Assembly: GCA_964489525.1 (NCBI GenBank)
Contig: CAZAYY010000010.1
Span: 84,772-148,771, forward strand
DNA from: CAZAYY01 sp964489525
GTDB taxonomy: Bacteria; Chloroflexota; Anaerolineae; Anaerolineales; JABWBV01
Direction of reading: 5' to 3'
Length of the DNA: 64,000 nucleotides
Shown here piece after piece: positions 61,501 through 64,000 of the stretch. Numbering within the stretch: position 1 is the first letter of the stretch; the number at the start of each line of letters is the position of its first letter. The notes beneath the pieces were generated by a model, which searched no databases, was not told the DNA's origin, and was given only the letters and a program-made list of their open reading frames with translations. The position numbers were made by a program, and so were the translations under genes.

Positions 61501-61973
61501 CCCCATACCACATAGGTAAAAGGATGAATATACTGGACAACTTCAAGCCCGCTGGCCTGCAGGGTGTCTACCCATTCGTCTTTTACCGGGCCAACCAGCT
61601 GCACCAGGTGAAAATTTGGGCCAAAATCCAGGGCAGGCTGCCAGGCAGGGTCCATCGCTGGCGTTTGCATCAGTGGGTCAAAATCCTGGCCGGCCAGGTT
61701 CAGCGTGTAGGGGTTGGAAATCGCCGGGTTGACCAGGCTGCTGGCAGGTAGGGGAAAGGTTTGCCCGGCCTGGGGCACCACCCAGGTGTACAGGCCGTAA
61801 TCCACCCGAACCTGGGCCTCTACCCCGGCAGCATCGAACAAAGCCAATTCATCCGGGGACAGGCGCAGCCCAACCAGGGATTCAGCGCTGGCGCTGTGGG
61901 CTGGCCTGGCAAGCACGGCGATACTTCCAAACAACAGGCACAGGAAAAAAGATGCAGAAAGAATACGGCGCAT
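58569..61973 (-). CDS. Secreted subtilisin-like (S8) serine protease with C-terminal beta domains
   Basis: A 1134-aa extracellular protease. Signal peptide ILSASFFLCLLFGSIAVL. The first about 290 residues are a propeptide-like region. The catalytic triad is Asp317 (GVTLAVVDGGAE), His351 (VSHGTHVAGIMAG) and Ser539 (KGGTSMASPHTTG). A fibronectin-III-like domain follows (SPINDAATGLQPTLSWSP). A C-terminal choice-of-anchor-U-like domain ends in LHFEDGGRGDLDGLVNGVVR. The start is ATG 61973; the ORF to 62114 adds a long non-signal-like N-terminus. The cut site and anchoring are not clear. It is convergent with the gene block on the left. Confidence 0.88.
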   Translation of the reverse strand: MRRILSASFFLCLLFGSIAVLARPAHSASAESLVGLRLSPDELALFDAAGVEAQVRVDYGLYTWVVPQAGQTFPLPASSLVNPAISNPYTLNLAGQDFDPLMQTPAMDPAWQPALDFGPNFHLVQLVGPVKDEWVDTLQASGLEVVQYIHPFTYVVWGTPSELELARAAAAHPTAGLPQGFIRWTGAFAPAYRVPVESQSLDTGLVSARALVLRQAGVDRVSAALQQSGAVVEGRGSVDAAWDVVLITLPASSLAAAASVPGVYTIQPVAQDGGLRGEVSNQINANNLSGGAALPGYRTWLQSIGLSGAGVTLAVVDGGAETTHADLAARFVACTGVTCTGSAVDVSHGTHVAGIMAGDAASGRVDANGFLRGLGMAPGANLVRQYYSPHYYQLAQGVYRLMTDSYRSGAQVSGNSWGPSATPKGYDLDTRLVDIGVRDADPDAAGNQSLVYVVSIMNGNGGTSTQGTPDEGKNLLPVGSTYAQQSPSGLLSPTINNISPNSAHGPALDGRHLPLLVAPGWFVDSTIPTNTYGFKGGTSMASPHTTGSVALFFDYYRQRIGKDPSPAMVKAAFLAVAHNLAGFKDADGFTLGQPLDSKQGWGRMNTAAVVNPQNSVLYFEDPLRFNNTGEQWTWYAQPADPSKPVRIMLAWTDAPGHGLGGSTPAWNNDLDLVVEYTGAIFRGNVFNASTGWSQAGGVADYKNNTEGVFLGPTASGGGFTIRVQAGNINSDGVPGQGDTTDQDFALVCYNCAPISANPQSAAVCQAQPAVYDLYIAQSQFTRAAVSFGVEGQPQNTTAVFSPWVGLPPVRSTLTINTAADTPSGDYTLEVSAINQSSLVTTTLALSVGSVSPAPPVLLSPINDAATGLQPTLSWSPVAAVAQYQLQLSADENFTTLLQDVTVSPSEYTLPVSLEGGQRYYWRVRSLGLCGESPFSAAQSFLSLWPDGDEDGASDVLEDTAPNNGDANADGTPDREQSNVASLPNLPGTHYQTLAVTAPARLRNVEAVTGPVSPLPVNTLFSEGFLSYQVELPEGQYTTTLTLTLHSGGLAHYYWQYAPGYGRTDPGLFIYTYNGSTGAEIMPGLVLLHFEDGGRGDLDGLVNGVVRVYGGLDYGFFRYFLPWIAVSGCSTEDCP

Positions 61974-62235
61974 AAAATCTATTCCAAAAAATGAGATTTT
62001 GTAACTGCTCAACCGTCCCCCTGTGTCCCAAGGAAGGCGGCGGAGAGAGTGAGTGGGGTGGGCGTGGTTGGTTGACTGTATTGTACCAATAATGCAGCGA
62101 ACCCTGTTGCACAAAGACCTGTTCGTAGGAAGATATTCCAGCCTTTTTCCTGCATCTGGTAAAATTAATGATACTGCTCACCCATCCACACAATCGGGAC
62201 TGAAGAATTCTGCTTTTCTTTTATAGGAGGCCAAA

Positions 62236-62535
62236 ATGGCTGCCGATAAAATCCTGACCCTGCATCCAGACCCCAACAAGCGCGGGGTGAATATTGACCC
62301 ATCCAAATACCGGTTGATGCGCGAAACTATCGAATCTGTCCTGGCTGCCGCCGGGGAGCTGTCTTTTGTGGAGCTGCTGCTGGCGGTTGAAACGCAGCTG
62401 CTGCCCGTGTTTGAAGGGTCGGTAGGTTGGTATTTCACCACCGTGAAGCTGGACCTGGAAGCAAGAGGGGTGATTGAAAGAGTTCCAGGCGCCAAACCGC
62501 AGCGCCTGCGTCTGAAAACTGAGCCAAGGGAGTAA
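62236..62535 (+). CDS. Small conserved protein, possibly DUF6958
   Basis: A 99-aa protein: KILTLHPDPNKRGVNIDPSKY, then LMRETIESVLAAAGELSFVE and SVGWYFTTVKLDLEARGVIE with a basic C-terminus. I recall this pattern as a small winged-helix-like conserved family (DUF6958), moderately sure. AGGAGG precedes ATG 62236. Five bp separate it from the alkyltransferase-like gene, so they are probably one operon. Confidence 0.55.
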   Translation: MAADKILTLHPDPNKRGVNIDPSKYRLMRETIESVLAAAGELSFVELLLAVETQLLPVFEGSVGWYFTTVKLDLEARGVIERVPGAKPQRLRLKTEPRE

Positions 62536-62540
62536 AAAAG

Positions 62541-62933
62541 ATGACCCATTTTGTGGCAATTCCAGACCAGGACAGGTTTTTTGAACGCGTGTGGGCCTGG
62601 GTTCGCTTGGTTCCGCCCGGCAAAGTAACCACCTACGGGCAAATTGCCAGCCTGGTAGACCCACCTGCCGGAATTGACCCGGTGCGCTACCGGGCTTTTG
62701 GGGCGCGTTGGGTGGGCAGCGCCATGGCCAACTGTCCCCCGGATGTACCCTGGCAGCGGGTGGTGAACGCCCAGGGGCAGCCCAGCCTGGCCAAAGGCGC
62801 CGGGGAACGCCAGCGCCAACTGCTGCAGGCTGAAGGGGTTGTTTTTTCTGCGAACGGCAAAATTGACTTACGAAAATTTGGTTGGGATGGCAAACACCCC
62901 GACCAAGGAGATGGAGATGAACGCATCGAATGA
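62541..62933 (+). CDS. Alkyltransferase-like protein (ATL)
   Basis: A 130-aa member of the O6-alkylguanine-DNA alkyltransferase family that lacks the acceptor Cys. The family core GKVTTYGQIASLVDPPA and VGSAMANCPPDVPWQRVVNA has Trp71 where the active Cys of PCHR would be. Such proteins bind O6-alkylguanine and flag it for nucleotide excision repair instead of repairing it directly. GGAGT precedes ATG 62541. It overlaps the glycosylase gene by 17 bp. Confidence 0.9.
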   Translation: MTHFVAIPDQDRFFERVWAWVRLVPPGKVTTYGQIASLVDPPAGIDPVRYRAFGARWVGSAMANCPPDVPWQRVVNAQGQPSLAKGAGERQRQLLQAEGVVFSANGKIDLRKFGWDGKHPDQGDGDERIE

Positions 62934-63501
62934 AGTGATTCGCTGCCCCTGGGTCCCGGTGAAAAACCCGGTCTACACGGCATACCATGACGAGGAATGG
63001 GGGGTTCCGGTGTACGACAGCCAGGCGCTGTTTGCCAAGCTGCTGTTGGATGGTGCCCAGGCTGGCCTGACCTGGTGGTCTATTTTACAGCGGCGCGACG
63101 GCTATTACAGGGCGTTCGATGGCTTTGACCCTGAGAAAATGGCCAGGTACGATGAGGTCAAAATTGCGGCATTGCTCGAAGACCCTGGCATCATTCGCAA
63201 CCGGGCAAAGGTACGGGCGTTTATTCAAAATGCCCGGGCATATTTAGAAATTGAACAAAAACCGGGAGAGTTCAGCACGTTTTTGTGGAGCTTTGTGGAC
63301 GGGCAGCCGCGAATCAACCACAACCGCACCCTGAGCGACTTCCCGGCCCAAACGGACGCCTCTCAGGCCATGAGCAAAGCCCTGGTTAAAGCCGGGTTTT
63401 CTTTTGTGGGACCAACCATTTGCTACGCCTTCATGCAGGCAGTGGGCATGGTCAATGACCATACAGTGGATTGTTTCCGCTATCATGCAGTGATGAAATA
63501 A
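62917..63501 (+). CDS. tag: DNA-3-methyladenine glycosylase I
   Basis: A 194-aa base-excision glycosylase. It has RCPWVP and YTAYHDEEWGVPVYD near the N-terminus (Zn ligand Cys/His; Glu in EEWG), WSILQRRDGYYRAFDGFDPE, SFVGPTICYAFMQAVGMVND and the C-terminal HTVDCFRYH with the remaining Zn ligands. The start is ATG 62917: AGGAG is 7 nt upstream, whereas it abuts the ATG at 62911. It overlaps the ATL gene, forming an alkylation-repair operon. A hairpin (63520-63547) follows. Confidence 0.93.
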   Translation: MNASNEVIRCPWVPVKNPVYTAYHDEEWGVPVYDSQALFAKLLLDGAQAGLTWWSILQRRDGYYRAFDGFDPEKMARYDEVKIAALLEDPGIIRNRAKVRAFIQNARAYLEIEQKPGEFSTFLWSFVDGQPRINHNRTLSDFPAQTDASQAMSKALVKAGFSFVGPTICYAFMQAVGMVNDHTVDCFRYHAVMK

Positions 63502-63519
63502 GTTAGGGGATTAATCACA

Positions 63520-63547
63520 GAGAACCGGGACGCCACACCCGGTTCTC
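63520..63547 (+). terminator. Hairpin after tag
   Basis: GAGAACCGGG pairs with CCCGGTTCTC (10-bp perfect arms), no T-tract. In the 499-bp stretch 63502-64000 I also see an 11-bp inverted pair (63917-63927/63948-63958) and a perfect 16-bp palindrome at 63979-63994, but no gene. Confidence 0.45.
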
Positions 63548-64000
63548 ATACTAAGGAGGAGAAGAAGAAAATCACCCTATACCTTCATTTTAGCAAATGA
63601 TGGGGGAAATAACTAAACGCTAAACCTACAATTACTATACGATCGTGTTAAGAAGCCTTAACATAGATGGCAGGCGGCCTGGTTTCAGGCCGTTTTAACA
63701 TCCGTAGGGGCGAACCAGTCCTTAAGACATGTGCCAGGGGCATGGTGTCTGCATCCTGCCATACCTGCTGAAAGATGGATTCACCAGCCGGGCACGGGTG
63801 GCTTCAATGCCGCGTTGGTGCAGCAAGACGGCGTCCATGGACATTTGGAATGTCCCTTGTCGTCGCGGGTTTTGCCGGGTCATCCCTTTTGGTCCTTGCG
63901 TAAAGTTGGGGGGGGGTGGGGCTGGCGAAGGCTGGCTTCGCGGTTTGCGCCAGCCCCAAAATCGTTTTAAAGTCCCCTGCCCCAGGCCTGGGGCGGGGGA

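Noticed and set aside
63731..63970. 79-aa frame near the right edge
   Set aside because: Low-complexity composition, no ribosome site and it crosses hairpin sequences.

Overview
The window looks like a chromosome segment of a GC-rich, probably monoderm member of the Chloroflexota (Anaerolineae-like). This is inferred from the gene mix, not from a search. The signs are secreted proteins with Pro/Thr-rich linkers, an FCGTSCH-type NapC/NirT cytochrome, a complete cytochrome c maturation set of the Cys-type CcmE kind, a DUF3054 gene beside an ECF sigma/anti-sigma pair, and methylmalonyl-CoA and methylcrotonyl-CoA type enzymes. No rRNA, tRNA, CRISPR array, integrase or transposase was seen.

Layout. 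1-6.2 kb: 3' part of polA, a large TPR protein, a secreted repeat protein and a HAD phosphatase. 6.3-11.6 kb: DUF3054, ECF sigma factor, anti-sigma factor, an HtrA-like lipoprotein protease and another lipoprotein, plausibly an envelope-stress block. 11.6-17.2 kb: a penicillin-binding-protein homologue with degraded active sites, a class V aminotransferase and two tandem paralogous membrane proteins. 17.2-24.3 kb: methylmalonyl-CoA mutase, an epimerase-GNAT fusion and a Cys-rich protein; then infA behind a consensus promoter and a possible attenuator, rsmG, a DinB-like protein and a methylcrotonyl-CoA-carboxylase-type carboxyltransferase. 24.3-32.5 kb: a 147-bp direct repeat, a giant secreted repeat-domain protein, a Gfo/Idh/MocA oxidoreductase, a MoxR ATPase and a sucrase/ferredoxin-like protein.

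32.5-56.7 kb is the standout region. It is a respiratory island with seven c-type cytochrome genes carrying about 47 predicted haem sites: a surface decahaem lipoprotein built as a 5+5 duplication; a two-component system; an Hmc/Nrf-like complex (38-aa membrane peptide, two-CW protein, octahaem cytochrome, FeS protein, NrfD); and a divergent operon of an octahaem lipoprotein with a collagen-like segment, a nonahaem membrane cytochrome, a cytochrome b-c fusion and a nonahaem NapC-like cytochrome. Next to it lies the full ccm operon (E-F-H-G-I-like, a dihaem lipoprotein, A-B-C-D) that would make these cytochromes. Related palindromic motifs containing AAATGTCC occur upstream of the histidine kinase and between the cytochrome and ccm operons, with a shorter partial relative upstream of the Hmc/Nrf-like operon. 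Two perfect CRP/FNR-type palindromes also precede the latter operon. I read the island as a quinol-linked, probably extracellular, electron-transfer system whose terminal acceptor cannot be named: no CXXCK catalytic haem site (NrfA type) is present.

56.7-64 kb: an AI-2E family permease, a small acidic protein, a dispersed repeat cluster, a secreted subtilisin-like protease and a compact alkylation-repair operon (small conserved protein, alkyltransferase-like protein, 3-methyladenine glycosylase I).

Two translation-start styles are visible. Most genes have a clear Shine-Dalgarno sequence. At least five lack one and instead have a TANAAT box about 7 nt before the ATG, which suggests leaderless mRNAs.
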